From Alviniconcha marisindica (Eukaryota; Mollusca; Gastropoda; Provannidae): 64,000 bases of DNA. Within the stretch, counting starts at the first letter, position 1. Every line of letters starts with the position of its first letter. Positions 43,041 through 55,151 of the stretch are shown one piece after another. The notes under the pieces were generated by a model. It did no database searches and was not told the DNA's origin. It saw only the letters and a list, made by a program, of their open reading frames with translations. Location of the stretch: contig JABMCL010001779.1 of the NCBI GenBank assembly GCA_018857735.1, positions 127,001 to 191,000 on the forward strand. Direction: 5' to 3'. The translations under genes were made by a program, and so were the position numbers.

Positions 43041-44600
43041 GTGTGTTTAGTGGTAAGTGTGTGTGAGTGTTGTCAAGTCGTACTGATGATTGTGATCATT
43101 AAAGGTGAATTCTGACTTCTGCGTCAAGACGAGACATGACAGGGATAATGATGCCTTTCATGCTCTTGTGATTAAATTTTATGTTCTTTACATGTGTGCT
43201 TTCATTAAAACTAAAGTTTGATTTTGATGTCTCAATGCACTGGTGCTGATCAAATTACCAAGGACATATCATTATCCTGAACTGTTTCTGCCCTTTAACT
43301 TAAGGTTGATTGAATGGTTTCATATTGCTACACTTTCGAATGGCTTATCTGCTATTATTTTTATATGGCTGAATAGACACACTTAAAAAAAACCCACGTC
43401 TTCTGTTCTAAACGGTTTTAGGTTGACTTTGCTTGATGCCATTTGTTCCACTGTCAAACCAAAAAAGAGGCTGTCTGCTGCTGTGCTGTAATACCTGAAA
43501 CTGATGGCTTTAGAACTTTGTTGGTTTTGTTTGCTTTTATTTTTTAAATACAGTGATTTTCTCTGCATTAGTTCTGCTGTGTCTAATTTTGTTTCTTACA
43601 GTACATGTATGATTGATTGGTACGGTTGTCCAAGATGAGCCGTTGCGGACAACTTTACACACAGTTATGTAGCTAAACAATCCTGTATCAGTTACTCCCA
43701 CAAATTTAGGCATGGAGTGTCAGCACTGTTTTGTTTAAAATCCTGCGAAAAACACATTTCTGAAAGAGTGTTCAGTTTTAACATTCTAAGTGTTTAAACT
43801 GAAGGTCAGGAGCCACTGTCAGATGGCACATTTTTTTTTTTTTTTTTTTTAAAAAGAATCAACAGTGCCTGAAATTATTATAAAGTCTGCAATGCATGCA
43901 GTCACAATAGTGATGCTGCGCTGATTTGGATTAACGAAAAAAATCTGTACAGATTGCTTTGAGCACTTTTATAATATACTGGCTTTTGCTTTACTTATTC
44001 AACATTTTAGTGACATTTCCTCGGCTGTGTAGTAGGACTTTAAAGTTGATTTCATAACATGCTTGCTTTTTGTGATCCAGTTTTGGTTGCCATGGGGGGG
44101 GGGGGGGGGGGGGAAGATCGCTAAACTGTGTCTTGAGAGTTGAAAATAGTTTGACCTGAAGTGCTTTTGGTATCTTCCACATACTTTTGGTATCTTCCAT
44201 GCATTACTACGTTTTGTTTGATGGGTTGTGAACTGAGGTGTGAATCATTTCGTACGTGTGTGCATGCATGCTGCACACGTGCCGTGCTTACATTCGTCTA
44301 AAGTTGATGTTGCCAGATGTGATGTAGCAGTAGGAACAAGCTCATATTATTGTCAGCGCATCACATGGTTTGGATTTGACATTTCCGAGATGGAATGTAG
44401 TGTGTGTGTTTTTTTTCGTTTTTTTTCTCTCCTGCAGTTTGTGCGTCTTTTTCTCAACATAAACCCTTGGTCGCATTGTGGAAAACTGGGGCGGTCTTAC
44501 CTGTGGAAGGAAAGGACCTGTACTCCATTCCGGAAACATTGTTGCTGGAAACTGGAATCCTGCAGAATCACCGGAGGGCAGCCGGGAAACTGTCCTGTTT
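43041..44600. other. Intergenic sequence, nothing recognised
   Basis: Holds a T run (43832-43851) and a G run (about 44095-44113). A pyrimidine tract and CTCCTGCAG near 44429-44438 looks like an acceptor, but the following frame has no recognisable domain. Confidence 0.5.
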
Positions 44601-44619
44601 CAAAAGTCAAAAGGTTATC

Positions 44620-45590
44620 AGAAAAGGGGGGGGGAAACCTGTTCTGAGGGTGGGGACGCCTATTCTGAGGGTGGGGGGACCTGTTCTGAGGGTGTGGAAG
44701 CCTGTTCTGAGGGTGGGGAAACGTGTTTTTGAGCCGGTATCAAGAGAGTGGAAATGGGAAGGTTTGTTTTAATTTAAGAGTGGGAAAGTCTGTTTTGAGA
44801 ATGGGAAAGCCTGTTTCTAGAGGGGGGGGGGGGGGGGGAAAGCCATTTTGAGGTTGGGAAAGCCTGTTCATAGAGGGGGTAAGGGGGGGGGGGGGGCATT
44901 TTGATGTTGGGAAAGCCTGTTTTTAGATAGGGAAAACCTGTTTTAGTTTTAGAGGGGGGAATGGAAAATTCCATTTTGAGGTTGGGAAAGCCTGTTTCAA
45001 GAATGGGAAAGACTGTTTTTGTTTTTTTTTGCTTTTTTTTTGGGGGGGGGGGGCATTTTGAGGTTGGGAAAGCCCATTTAGAAGGATTGGGGGGGGGGGG
45101 GGGCATTTTGAGGTTGGGAAAGCCCATTTAGAAGGAATTGGGGGGGGGGAGCATTTGAGTTGGGAAAGCCTGCTTTTAGAGGGGGGAGTGGAAAGCCCAT
45201 TTTGAGGGGGTGGGGGAGGAAGTGGGAAAGCCCATTTTGAAGAGTGGGAAAGCCTGTTTTTAGAGGGTGGAGTGGGAAAGCCTATTTCGAGGGGTAGGGG
45301 AGGGAGTGGGAAAGCCCATTTTGAAGAGTTGGAAAGCCCATTTTGAGGTTGGGAAAGCCTATTTTTAGAGGGGGGAGTGGGAAAGCCCATTTTGAGGGGG
45401 GGGGGGGAGGGAGTGGGAAAGCCCATTTGAAGAGTTGGGAAAGCCTGTTTTTAGAGGGGGGAGTGGGAAACCCCATTTTGAGATTGGAAAAGCCCATTTT
45501 GAGATTGGGAAAGCCTATTTTTAGAGTGGGAATGTCTGTTACGAGTGTGGAATCCCATTTCAAGAGTGCGTGAAACCAGCCTATTTTGCA
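44620..45590. repeat. G-rich, irregular GGGAAAGCC repeat region
   Basis: Variable units of about 20-60 bp contain GGGAAAGCCTGTTTTTAGAG, TGGGAAAGCCCATTTTGAGG and runs of 8-18 G. The plus strand is strongly purine-rich. The array grades into the more regular 42-bp array at 45690. Confidence 0.88.
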
Positions 45591-45689
45591 GATGTGAAAG
45601 TCTTAGTGGATGGTGTGTACAGGACATCCTCTGTGGAGAGTGTGAAAGCCCATTTTGTGAGTGTGACCGGTCTTGTGAATGGGAAAGCC

Positions 45690-46430
45690 TGTCTTGAGAG
45701 TGGGAAAGCCTCTTTTGCGAGTGTAAGAGCCTGACTTGAGAGTGAGAAAGCCTTTTATTGCGAGTGTAAGAGCCTGACTTGAGAGTGAGAAAGCCTTTTT
45801 TTGTGAGTGTAAGAGCCTGACTTGAGAGTGAGAAAGCCTTTTTTGTGAGTGTAAGAGCCTGACTTGAGAGTGAGAAAGCCTTTTTTGTGAGTGTGAGAGC
45901 CTGACTTGAGAGTGAGAAAGCATCTTTTGTGTGAAAGCCTGACTTGAGAGTGAGAAAGCCTTTTTTGTGAGTGTGAAAGCCTGACTTGAGAGTGAGAAAG
46001 CCTTTTTTGTGAGTGTGAAAGCCTGACTTGAGAGTGAGAAAGCCTTTTTTGTGAGTGTGAGAGCCTGACTTGAGAATGAGAAAGCATCTTTTGTGTGAAA
46101 GCCTGACTTGAGAGTGAGAAAGCCTTTTTTGTGAGTGTGAGAGCCTGACTTGAGAATGAGAAAGCATCTTTTGTGTGAAAGCCTGACTTGAGAGTGAGAA
46201 AGCCTTTTTTGTGAGTGTGAGAGCCTGACTTGAGAGTGAGAAAGCATCTTTTGTGTGAAAGCCTGACTTGAGAGTGAGAAAGCCTTTTTTGTGAGTGTGA
46301 GAGCCTGACTTGAGAGTGAGAAAGCCTTTTTTGTGAGTGTGAAAGCCTGACTTGAGAGTGAGAAAGCCTTTTTTGTGAGTGTGAGAGCCTGACTTGAGAG
46401 TGAGAAAGCCTGTTCAGAGGGTGTTAGAGC
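45690..46430. repeat. 42-bp minisatellite with a 38-bp variant
   Basis: Units contain GAGAGTGAGAAAGCC, TTTTTTGTGAGTGTG and AGAGCCTGACTT. A shorter variant has AAAGCATCTTTTGTGTGAAAG. The two types are intermixed, suggesting spread by unequal exchange. 42 is divisible by three, so long Ser/Leu-rich antisense ORFs result. Confidence 0.93.
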
Positions 46431-46969
46431 TTTTGGGAGAGCGTGAAAGCCTGCAGTCTCATTTGGGTATCGATTACAGAAAAACTGGGAGGTTTCAGAC
46501 AACTGTATTTTGTGCCATTACAAACAATACTGTTGAACGACATGTGCTTGGTTTCATAGTGTGGCTGAGGTCTCTTTTTCTTTCCGTTTCTATGTTCAAC
46601 CGGTAATTGGAATATGCGCAAGGTACTGAGTAAGGCACCTACATTGTCAGTAATGAGTAATGGTGTACATGTTTGGCTTATATTATATATTTGTACCTCC
46701 AGTTCAGATATAAACTGTGTGCCCTGCGTGTTGTTGCTTTTGCTTACTTTCCTCGGGTAACTCTAGTTGTTGCATACCAGTCATGTCATTTTGTTGCCGT
46801 CTGGATCATAAAATGAGTGATACATCGAGCAAACCTTGTCACAGAACAAACGGAGGCAAGAGCCTGATGGACGCATTCACTCTCATGCAGCTGTACCATT
46901 GTAAGGGTAATATGAGTAGGCATGCCAGATATTAGCAGAGAAGACAGGTTTGCTTTTTGCCGTTGTTGT

Positions 46970-47720
46970 TGGGTTTGTTTAAGGCCGAGTTGTCTTTTGG
47001 AGAGGTACTGTCAGGTTGTCTTTGTCAGGTTGTCTTTGGAGAGGTACTGTCAGGTTGTCTTTGGAGAGATACTGTCAGGTTGTCTTTGTCAGGTTGTCTT
47101 TGGAGAGATACTGTCAGGTTGTCTTTGTCAGGTTGTCTTTGGAGAGGTACTGTCAGGTTGTTTTTGGAGAGGTACTCTTGGGTTGTCTTCGAAGAGGTAC
47201 TGTCAGGTTGTCTGGAGAGGTAAGGTCAGGTTGTTTTCAAAGAGGTACTGTCAGGTTGTCTTCAGAGGTACTGTCAGGTCGTCTTTGGAGAGGTACTGTC
47301 AGGTCGTCTTTGGAGAGGTACTGTCAGGTTGACTTTGAAAAGGTACTGTCAGGTTGTCTTTGGAGAGGTACTGTCAGGTTGTCTTTGAAGAGGTACTGTC
47401 AGGTCGTCTTCAAAGAGGTGCTGTCAGGTTGTCTTTGGGGAGCTACTGTCAGGTTGTCTTTGGAGAAGTACTGTCAGGTTTTCTTCAAAGAGGTACTGTC
47501 AGGTTTTCTTTGAAGAGGTACTGTGAGGTTGTCTTTGGAGAGGTACTGTCAGGTCGTCTTTGAAGAGGTACCATTAGGTTGTCTTTGAAGAGGTACTGTC
47601 AGGTTGTCTTTGGAGAGGTACTGTCAGGTTGTCTTTGGAGAGGTACTGTCAGGTCATCTTCAAAGAGGTACTGTCAGGTTGTCTTTGGAGAGGTACTGTC
47701 AGGTTGTCTTTGGAGAGGAG
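46970..47720. repeat. 25-bp minisatellite seeded by a dispersed repeat
   Basis: About 28 units of GAGAGGTACTGTCAGGTTG plus TCTTTG. The left edge, GTTTAAGGCCGAGTTGTC then TTTTGGAGAGGTACTG, matches a single-copy stretch at 31771-31815 next to a SINE. Confidence 0.92.
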
Positions 47721-48064
47721 AGTCACAGTTTGTCACCATCGTAAGTACACGCGCAGCTCATGCCGGGTCTCACGACGTCACGTTCGGTCATGAGGGTCGA
47801 CTCCACACCGCAGCAGCCTAGCTTGTGGTCCCCGACGTGGAAAGTGACCCTTGCAAAGTGTCGTCTGCAATGTTCTGGCTGCAGTGTGCCCTCACTCGAT
47901 TGCCGTCAGCGAACCTTCCGCTCAAAATGTGTAACGCAGCCGCAGAGGGGGACCTGTTCCCTGTTTTTTTGTGTTTTTTTTTAATATTTTATTTTATCCA
48001 AGGTTGAGTGGTTGAGTACTTCCATTTCTCTTTGCAACCACACGCTGGCAGTGGAGCAGAAACA

Positions 48065-48290
48065 GTGTACAAGGTTATGCTTGAAGAAGGATCAGAACAC
48101 TGTGTCTTCAGGTGGATCTGATGTGCAGCCACTGTACAAGGTTATGCTTGAAGAAGGATCAGAACACTGTGTCTTCAGGTGGATCTGATGTGCAGCCACT
48201 GTACAAGGTTATGCTTGAAGAAGCCTCAGAACACCGTGTCTTAAGGCATGCAAGGTTGTGCTTGAAGAAGTATCAGAACACTACATCTTC
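48065..48290. repeat. About 67-bp tandem repeat, three to four units
   Basis: ACAAGGTTATGCTTGAAGAA, GGATCAGAACACTGTGTC and GGTGGATCTGATGTGCAGCC recur. The last unit is truncated and diverged. Confidence 0.9.
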
Positions 48291-48528
48291 AGATGGATCT
48301 GATGAAGGTGGAGGTGATGCTGGTGATTGTGAAGGTGCAGGTGAGAGAGATCACGCGGAAAATGTATTCACCAATGTGCCGTAAGAAGTTTATGAATGGT
48401 GTGGTGGTGAAAATGCACTGTGTGAACTTTGTTGTGAAGACTGATGACGGCGTTCCTGATGCATCAGAAAAAACATGGGCACTGTCGCCTATCAACATTC
48501 AGGGCCATGATGAGTGAAAGTGACCCGT

Positions 48529-48645
48529 CTTTTGGCTCAAAGATTGCATTTGTGATTCCTGTGTCCTCTTTTGGCTCAAAGATTTCACTTGTGATTCCTG
48601 TGTCCTCTTTTGGCTCAAAGATTGCATTTGTGATTCCTGTATCCA
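48529..48645. repeat. 39-bp tandem repeat, three units
   Basis: CTTTTGGCTCAAAGATTGC and ATTTGTGATTCCTGTGTCCT repeated at an exact 39-bp interval. Read in frame both strands look coding, but no family is recognised. Confidence 0.92.
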
Positions 48646-49180
48646 ACACCAACAAGATTGCATGTTGACATGTGTCTATTTCTGGTCATGCTGCTTGGGT
48701 TTCTATAATAATTTCAGTAATTACACCTATGTTACTTTTTCTTGCTAGCGTTTGAATTCCTCTGTCTCGTGTGGTACCAAATTTGACGCTAAGATCTGTT
48801 GAAATGTTTTCAATGTGTAGCCCAATTTTTGCGACAAAATGAGCAAAGTATCAACACTGCTATACATGTATATAAGTGTGATGATGCTGAGCTCTGCAAG
48901 CATGTGTGTGTGGGGAAAAACCCCAGAACGGACAGCATTAACTTGTGGTTTCATCTGTTCTTTCAAATACAGTCTGAATATTTTGTGCCTTTGCATTTTT
49001 ACAAACTTCTTTGTTCCTGAAGCGCATCTTTGTGGAGTGTTTATTCAAATGACATGCATTCACCCACTACAATATACATTCATTCATACCTCCCCCCAAA
49101 ATAAATTTTAAAAAACATTCCCCCCCAAAAAAACTGCCACTACCACCACAAGGACGACATCAATGACAATGACGTAATCT

Positions 49181-49243
49181 GAGTAAGTAAACAACTTGGT
49201 GTTTTACGCCCAGTCAACCAGTATGGTTACATCAGGGCGGAAG
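49181..49243. repeat. Single copy of the 4.8-kb array unit
   Basis: GAGTAAGTAAACAACTTGGT, GTTTTACGCCCAGTCAACC and TTACATCAGGGCGGAAG. It shows that the 4789-5556 array is built from a dispersed sequence. Confidence 0.8.
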
Positions 49244-50054
49244 GTAATCTGAGTGATGAAAAACATGTACAAGAACAGTAATAAAGAACACTGCCTTCAG
49301 AACAAACATTACCCATGAGAATTGTTTGAAAATATTTACTGCCAGGGATGCAGGTTATATTGTAAGAGTCCATTTATTGTGACAGCGTCCACTGAGTTTT
49401 CCGTTTCCAATCCTTTACGTGACCTCGCCAACACCAGCACTTTAATAGGTTTTACTGTGCAGATTTTTTTTAAATTATTGCCAGGCGTTTGAGTGTGTGC
49501 TGTCTCTTTTAACCGGAACTTGTGTTGCCCTTTTGGTTTTTGCTGGTCACTGTAAGATACACCGTTCAGTCTTGTTAATATCAACAGTTTGCTCATAAAC
49601 GTTCGTCTTTGTTACATTAGGACCCCCCCAGCCCCCACCCCTCACCCCCCATGCAAAATATCGGGGACCAGCAAGGTTACTAGGTTACTTTTTTGTGACA
49701 CAAGTTTGTGTGAAAAGAAAACTTCTAGGAAAGGAATCAACATATTTCTGTTGCATTAGTCTTCTATATTGGTGGCATGGGTGTGATGAACAACAACAAC
49801 AAAAAGAAGATTTAATTTTTAATTTTTTAAATGAGCAGTTAAAGTCAGGACCGTTGAAAACATGGATGTCTAATTCCTGATGCCATGCGGTGCTGTGGTG
49901 GATCAGCGTGTGGCTGTGATGACAAATATGTTACGCTGCAAGGGATTCTCACCACTGCTGCGCAGCCTTTGCAGTGGAAATGGACGTAGCCGTGTATCCC
50001 ACCAAACTGAGATGCTGGCCACCATAAACTAGGATGCTTAGCCTTATCAAGCAT

Positions 50055-50225
50055 AGTTCAGGAGCTGTGTGAGAGTCGAGGTGGCCATCCTGAGCTGTCC
50101 GTCCTAACAAGCCTTCTGGTTTCCGCGGATGTAAAGAATTATTGAACTGTGCTTCGGCATTGGTCACAACTTGTCCCTAATATGTCAACTGACATCTGAG
50201 GACATTAAGCATCACTTCATCATCA
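50055..50225 (+). repeat. Dispersed repeat with SINE-like 3' end, copy 1
   Basis: GTTCAGGAGCTGTGTGAGAG, TCCTAACAAGCCTTCTGG, TTTCCGCGGATGTAAAG, GCTTCGGCATTGGTC and ATGTCAACTGACATCTGAGG end in ACATTAAGC. The AAGCCTT-CTGGTTTCC-G-GGA-GT-AAG core resembles the tail of the main SINE. The same block recurs at 53010-53180. Confidence 0.75.
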
Positions 50226-50402
50226 TCACCTTATCAAGCTGTGTTGTAGTAGCCTGTTGTAGTAGCCACATAAGGTTGTGATACGCAGCCAGTTCGAACC
50301 TAATTCGTTTAAAAGTACCCTGTACCCCAAACGGTGCCTTCTTTTTGTGACCCCCTTGTCTCAGTTCTTCTCCATGGAAGAAGGCCAGGCAGTCAACAAC
50401 AG

Positions 50403-52430
50403 CTGCACTTGTCTAAGAACAGTTTGAGCGCTAAACTTAGAACAGTTTGAGCTCTAAACTTAAGAACAGTTTGAGCACTAAACTTAAGAACAGTTTGAGC
50501 ACTAAACTTAACAGTTTGAGCACTAAACTTGAGAACAGTTTGAGTGCTAAACTTAAAAACAGTTTGAGCGCTAAACTTAAGAACGGTTCTCCCTCTAAGC
50601 TTAAGAATGGTTTGAGCTCTAAACTTAACAGTTTGACTTTGAGCTCTGAACTTAACTACAGTTCTCCCTCTAAGCTTAATGGTTTGAGCTCTAAACTTAA
50701 CAACAGTTCTCCCTCTAAGCTTAAGAATGGTTTGAGCTCTAAACTGAACAGTTTGACTTTGAGCTCTGAACTTAACTACAGTTCTCCCTCTAAGCTTAAT
50801 GGTTTGAGCTCTAAACTTAACAACAGTTCTCCCTCTAAGCTTAAGAATGGTTTGAGCTCTAAACTGAACAGTTTGACTTTGAGCTCTGAACTTAACTACA
50901 GTTCTCCCTCTAAGCTTAATGGTTGGAGCTCTAAACTTAACTACAGTTCTCCCTCTAAGCTTAAGAATGGTTTGAGCTTTAAACTTAAGAGTTTGACTTT
51001 GAGCTCTGAACTTAACTACAGTTCTCCCTCTAAGCTTAATGGTTGGAGCTCTAAACTTAACAACAGTTCTCCCTCTAAGCTTAAGAATGGTTTGAGCTCT
51101 AAACTTAAGAGTTTGACTTTGAGCTCTGAACTTAACTACAGTTCTCCCTCTAAGCTTAATGGTTTGAGCTCTAAACTTAACAACAGTTCTCCCTCTAAGC
51201 TTAATGGTTTGAGCTCTAAACTTAACAACAGTTCTCCCTCTAAGCTTAAGAATGGTTTGAGCTTTAAACTTAAGAGTTTGAGCTCTGAACTTAACTACAG
51301 TTCTCCCTCTAAGCTTAATGGTTTGAGCTCTAAACTTAACTACAGTTCTCCCTCTAAGCTTAAGAATGGTTTGAGCTCTAAACTTAACGAGTTTGACTTT
51401 GAGCTCTGAACTTAACTACAGTTCTCCCTCTAAGCTTAATGGTTTGAGCTCTAAACTTAACAACAGTTCTCCCTCTAAGCTTAAGAATGGTTTGAGCTCT
51501 AAACTGAACAGTTTGACTTTGAGCTCTGAACTTAACTACAGTTCTCCCTCTAAGCTTAAGAATGGTTTGAGCTCTAAACTTAACAACAGTTCTCCCTCTA
51601 AGCTTAAGAATGGTTTGAGCTTAAACTTAACAGTTAGATTTGAGCTCTGAACTTAACTACAGTTCTCCCTCTAAGCTTAATGGTTTGAGCTCTAAACTTA
51701 ACAACAGTTCTCCCTCTAAGCTTAAGAATGGTTTGAGCTTTAAACTTAAGAGTTTGACTTTGAGCTCTGAACTTAACTACAGTTCTCCCTCTAAGCTTAA
51801 TGGTTTGAGCTCTAAACTTAACAACAGTTCTCCCTCTAAGCTTAAGAATGGTTTGAGCTTAAACTTAAGAGTTTGACTTTGAGCTCTGAACTTAACTACA
51901 GTTCTCCCTCTAAGCTTAATGGTTTGAGCTCTAAACTTAACAACAGTTCTCCCTCTAAGCTTAAGAATGGTTTGAGCTCTAAACTTAAGAGTTTGACTTT
52001 GAGCTCTGAACTTAACTACAGTTCTCCCTCTAAGCTTAATGGTTTGAGCTCTAAACTTAACAACAGTTCTCCCTCTAAGCTTAAGAATGGTTTGAGCTTA
52101 AACTTAAGAGTTTGACTTTGAGCTCTGAACTTAACTACAGTTCTCCCTCTAAGCTTAATGGTTTGAGCTCTAAACTTAACAACAGTTCTCCCTCTAAGCT
52201 TAAGAATGGTTTGAGCTTAAACTTAAGAGTTTGTTTGAGCTCTGAACTTAACTACAGTTCTCCCTCTAAGCTTAAGAATGGTTTGAGCTTTAAACTTAAG
52301 AGTTTGCGCTCTAAGCTTAAGAATGGTTTGAGCTTTAAACTTAAGAGTTTGAGCTCTAAGCTTAAGAATGGTTTGAGCTTTAAACTTAAGAGTTTGAGCT
52401 CTAAACTTAAGAACAGTTTGAGGTCTAAGC
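50403..52430. repeat. 2-kb satellite with a 120-bp higher-order unit
   Basis: Monomers of about 24 bp (GAACAGTTTGAGCGCTAAAC type) open and close the array. In between, a 120-bp composite unit (GTTCTCCCTCTAAGCTTAAG, AATGGTTTGAGCTCTAAAC, AGTTTGACTTTGAGCTCTG, AACTTAACTACAGTTCTCCC, TAAGCTTAATGGTTTGAGC) repeats with an exact 120-bp spacing (for example 50701 and 50821). Each unit carries HindIII and SacI sites. 120 is divisible by three, so a 320-codon Ser/Lys/Leu/Asn ORF arises that I do not believe is a gene. Confidence 0.93.
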
Positions 52431-52889
52431 TTCGACTGAGCAGGCGCCTCATGTGTGGCGTACTCCTTAGCAAAAGGGGTCTCCTCGCTGTTGCGAAGAG
52501 TTGATGCCTCGGAAGCTTGAAAGAATGGAAACTTTGAGCTTTGCAAACTTAAGAGTGATTAGCACGCGTGCTTAAACTTACCGCAGTTATGCACAGCGTC
52601 GGCAGCTTCGTACAGCACAGAATATGCTGTGGCAGTCTCACTAAAGCTAAAAGTGGAGCCCTCACTGAGAATCGTGCGACAAGAGCCAGTGAGTCCTCAG
52701 GAATTGAAAGAAAAAGAGGTGGAAACTTGGACACTTTGCCACAAAAATGTGGATTCACACGGCGTGCTTGCACATACCGCAGTTATGCACAGCGTCGGCA
52801 GCTGTTACGTACAGCACAGAATATGCTGTGCCGCATGTCTGCACTACAAGCATAAAAACTGACAGCCGCTCACTGAGAATCGTGCGACA

Positions 52890-52995
52890 AGAGCCCAGTG
52901 AGTCTGCTCAGAAGCGGAGAACATGTAAAAGTGGCAACTATGCGCAATGAGTCTGCTCAAGAGTGGAGAATAGCGCTGTATAAAATGATCAACGA
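52890..52995 (+). mobile_element. Retroposon 3'-end fragment
   Basis: GTGAGTCTGCTCAGAAGCGG and GTGGAGAATAGCGCTGTATAAAA resemble the GCGCTATATAAA-type ends of LINE/SINE families. A similar piece lies at 13530-13590 (GAACAGAGCTATATAAACG). Confidence 0.45.
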
Positions 52996-53009
52996 CAGCG
53001 ACACCTGGA

Positions 53010-53180
53010 CCATAGTTCAGGAGCTGTGTGAGAGTCGAGGTGGCCGTCCTGGGCTGTCCGTCCTAACGAGCCTTCTGGTTTCCGTGGACGTAAAGCAGTA
53101 CTGAACCATGCTTCGGCATTGGTCTCAGCTTGTCCCTAATATGTCAACTGACATCTGAGGACATTAAGCAACACTACCTA
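53010..53180 (+). repeat. Dispersed repeat with SINE-like 3' end, copy 2
   Basis: Same block as 50055-50225: GTTCAGGAGCTGTGTGAGAG, TCCTAACGAGCCTTCTGG, TTTCCGTGGACGTAAAG, ATGTCAACTGACATCTGAGG. The two copies flank the 2-kb satellite in the same orientation. Confidence 0.75.
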
Positions 53181-55129
53181 CCTACCGACATCTGGACTCA
53201 CCGCTTCCAACGGATTTTACTCTGAAAGGAGACGGTCATAAGAGGGTTTTGTTATATTTATTTGTTATTTACACATTTATAACCAGTTAACCTAAAACGC
53301 AAACGGGACCAAGACAAAGGGGGTACAGTTTAGACAACAGAACTTTGGACATTTTTTTTGGGGGGGGGGAGGGGTTGAATTATTGATCTGAATTGTTCCT
53401 GTCGTTTTGTTGTTGTCTGCTTTGCCACTGATTATCATAAATACGTTTCGGGATTTGGTACCACATTTGTTTGTAAAGCAGCTACTGTGTGTGTGTGTGT
53501 GTGTGTGTCTGTCTGCGTGCGCACATCTAAAGACTGATTTTTGGTCCAGACCTGCTACCCTCTGACAGCTGAGCTATTGGCCAGTCAGCGCCTGCGTACA
53601 CACACCTCCTTAGACAAGCCCCGAGGCTGTACGTCCTCGCACCACTGTGTTGTAAACAAAAGCATCTGCCTGCCGTTTTCAGAAACGGTGGTCAAGCACC
53701 TTAGGTCTTTGCAGTTTGAAGCGCAAGATTGAATGCGCATCATTTACTCCCTTGTCAAAGTGGACGGAGCTTTCTGGCTAAAAGCGAGGGGTCAGTGGCA
53801 TTGTTTGTTTCAACTTTCAGCGCGGTTGTGTTTCATTGCGTTGCTATGGTTACAGTTACTGCTGCTTGCGTACTTCATGTCCTTGGTTATCACCACGAGT
53901 GGCGCCATCGAACAACTGTTTTCCAAATGGAATTAAAGAAACAGAAACCTCATAGAATCTGTCTTGTTCTTCCCCCTTCCCATTCCCACCCATCCCCCCC
54001 AGCATACCTCAACATCTGACCAGTGTGCTGCAGTAGATTTGGCAGAATATCCTGTTGTGTGTGTGTGTGCGCATGTGTGCGAGCGTGCATTATATGCCAT
54101 GTAACAAGGCTGGGGGGAGGGTATCCTTAAATCACTGTGTTCAGCTGTCTGTCTGTCCGTCCGTCATCGTGTCCTGGCTTTGTCACAGAAGATGTTTTCG
54201 AAACCATTCAACCTTTTGTAACCAAACTTGGTAGGGTGTACATCATCATGAGGCAGAGTCATGTCCCCCCCCCCACCCCCTCCCCCCCAAACAAACTGGT
54301 TACTACTTGCTGTCTCAAAGGCCAAGGTGATAATTATAAGGCGATACAAAAGCACGTATGACTCTTTGCTATATCGTTTGAACTGATTCGGTTGCAACCA
54401 AATTTAGTCTGACGGTAGAGCAACATACAGCAAAATGTCCACACAAAGCGACAAACCTTTGAAAAATCTATGGTACAGTTTGTGCAATACTTCCATCAGA
54501 CTAAATAAGTCTGTAATTTTACTTGTAGTTTTATTACATTTTCTTACAAAATTGTTTGCTTGAATTAAAAAACTGACAAAAAACTTTCAAAGATGATTCT
54601 CACTGCTGCCATTTACACTAAAGTGTTCTGCACACTCGGTCACAAAATCATGCTTGTGAGATTTTGGGCAAGAGGCTGGTTGACTGAGACGAGCAATGTT
54701 GCACTGAAATGAAGCTGCCAACAATTCAGTGATCTGTTCACAGCCGCAAATGAAGCATCCTCCAACTCCATGTGACGACAAACCATGCACAGGTCTGCAA
54801 ATCTGAATTTATATCAACTGTCCTGCCATAAACACACTGCAACAAGAAAAGATCACTTGACAGTGGAATCCGCAGACATATTCCATGTCAGTGTGCGGAG
54901 CCCTGTCTTTTGCAACTGCCCGCAAAATAGTCTTATGCTTCTAGGCCCTCGGACTGTATTTTTTTTTTTATATGGCCAGCAAACCATCAGACGTATTGCC
55001 CATTCCCAGCGGAACGCCCTACTCAGGAGCCTAGGGAGACAACTCTATTCACTCTTTTCAGTCGACTCTCAAGAAGCACTGCTTTCACTGTCGTTCACAA
55101 TCCCACTTGATATTCGTGCTCAGCAGTTA
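53181..55129. other. Intergenic sequence, little recognised
   Basis: Contains (GT)n near 53488-53508 and 54056-54070. Around 54137-54410, ACCTTTTGTAACCAAACTTGG and GTTGCAACCAAATTTAG look like a dispersed molluscan-type repeat. No gene was supported. Confidence 0.45.
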
Positions 55130-55135
55130 TTTATT
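55130..55135 (-). terminator. DNAAF11: Candidate DNAAF11 poly(A) signal
   Basis: AATAAA on the minus strand begins 16 bp after the DNAAF11 stop codon. This would give a very short 3' UTR. Usage is inferred. Confidence 0.4.
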
Positions 55136-55151
55136 TATGTAACGTCGCTTT

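Noticed and set aside
44439..44650. Coding exon after the CTCCTGCAG acceptor-like site
   Set aside because: The frame runs into the G-rich array, has no clear donor and shows no recognisable domain.
50447..51409. 320-residue Ser/Lys-rich protein
   Set aside because: Product of the 120-bp satellite; the frame breaks at indels and continues in pieces across the same array.
53729..54019. Overlapping 67- and 96-residue ORFs with a hydrophobic segment
   Set aside because: No splice partner, no family resemblance and no supporting context.
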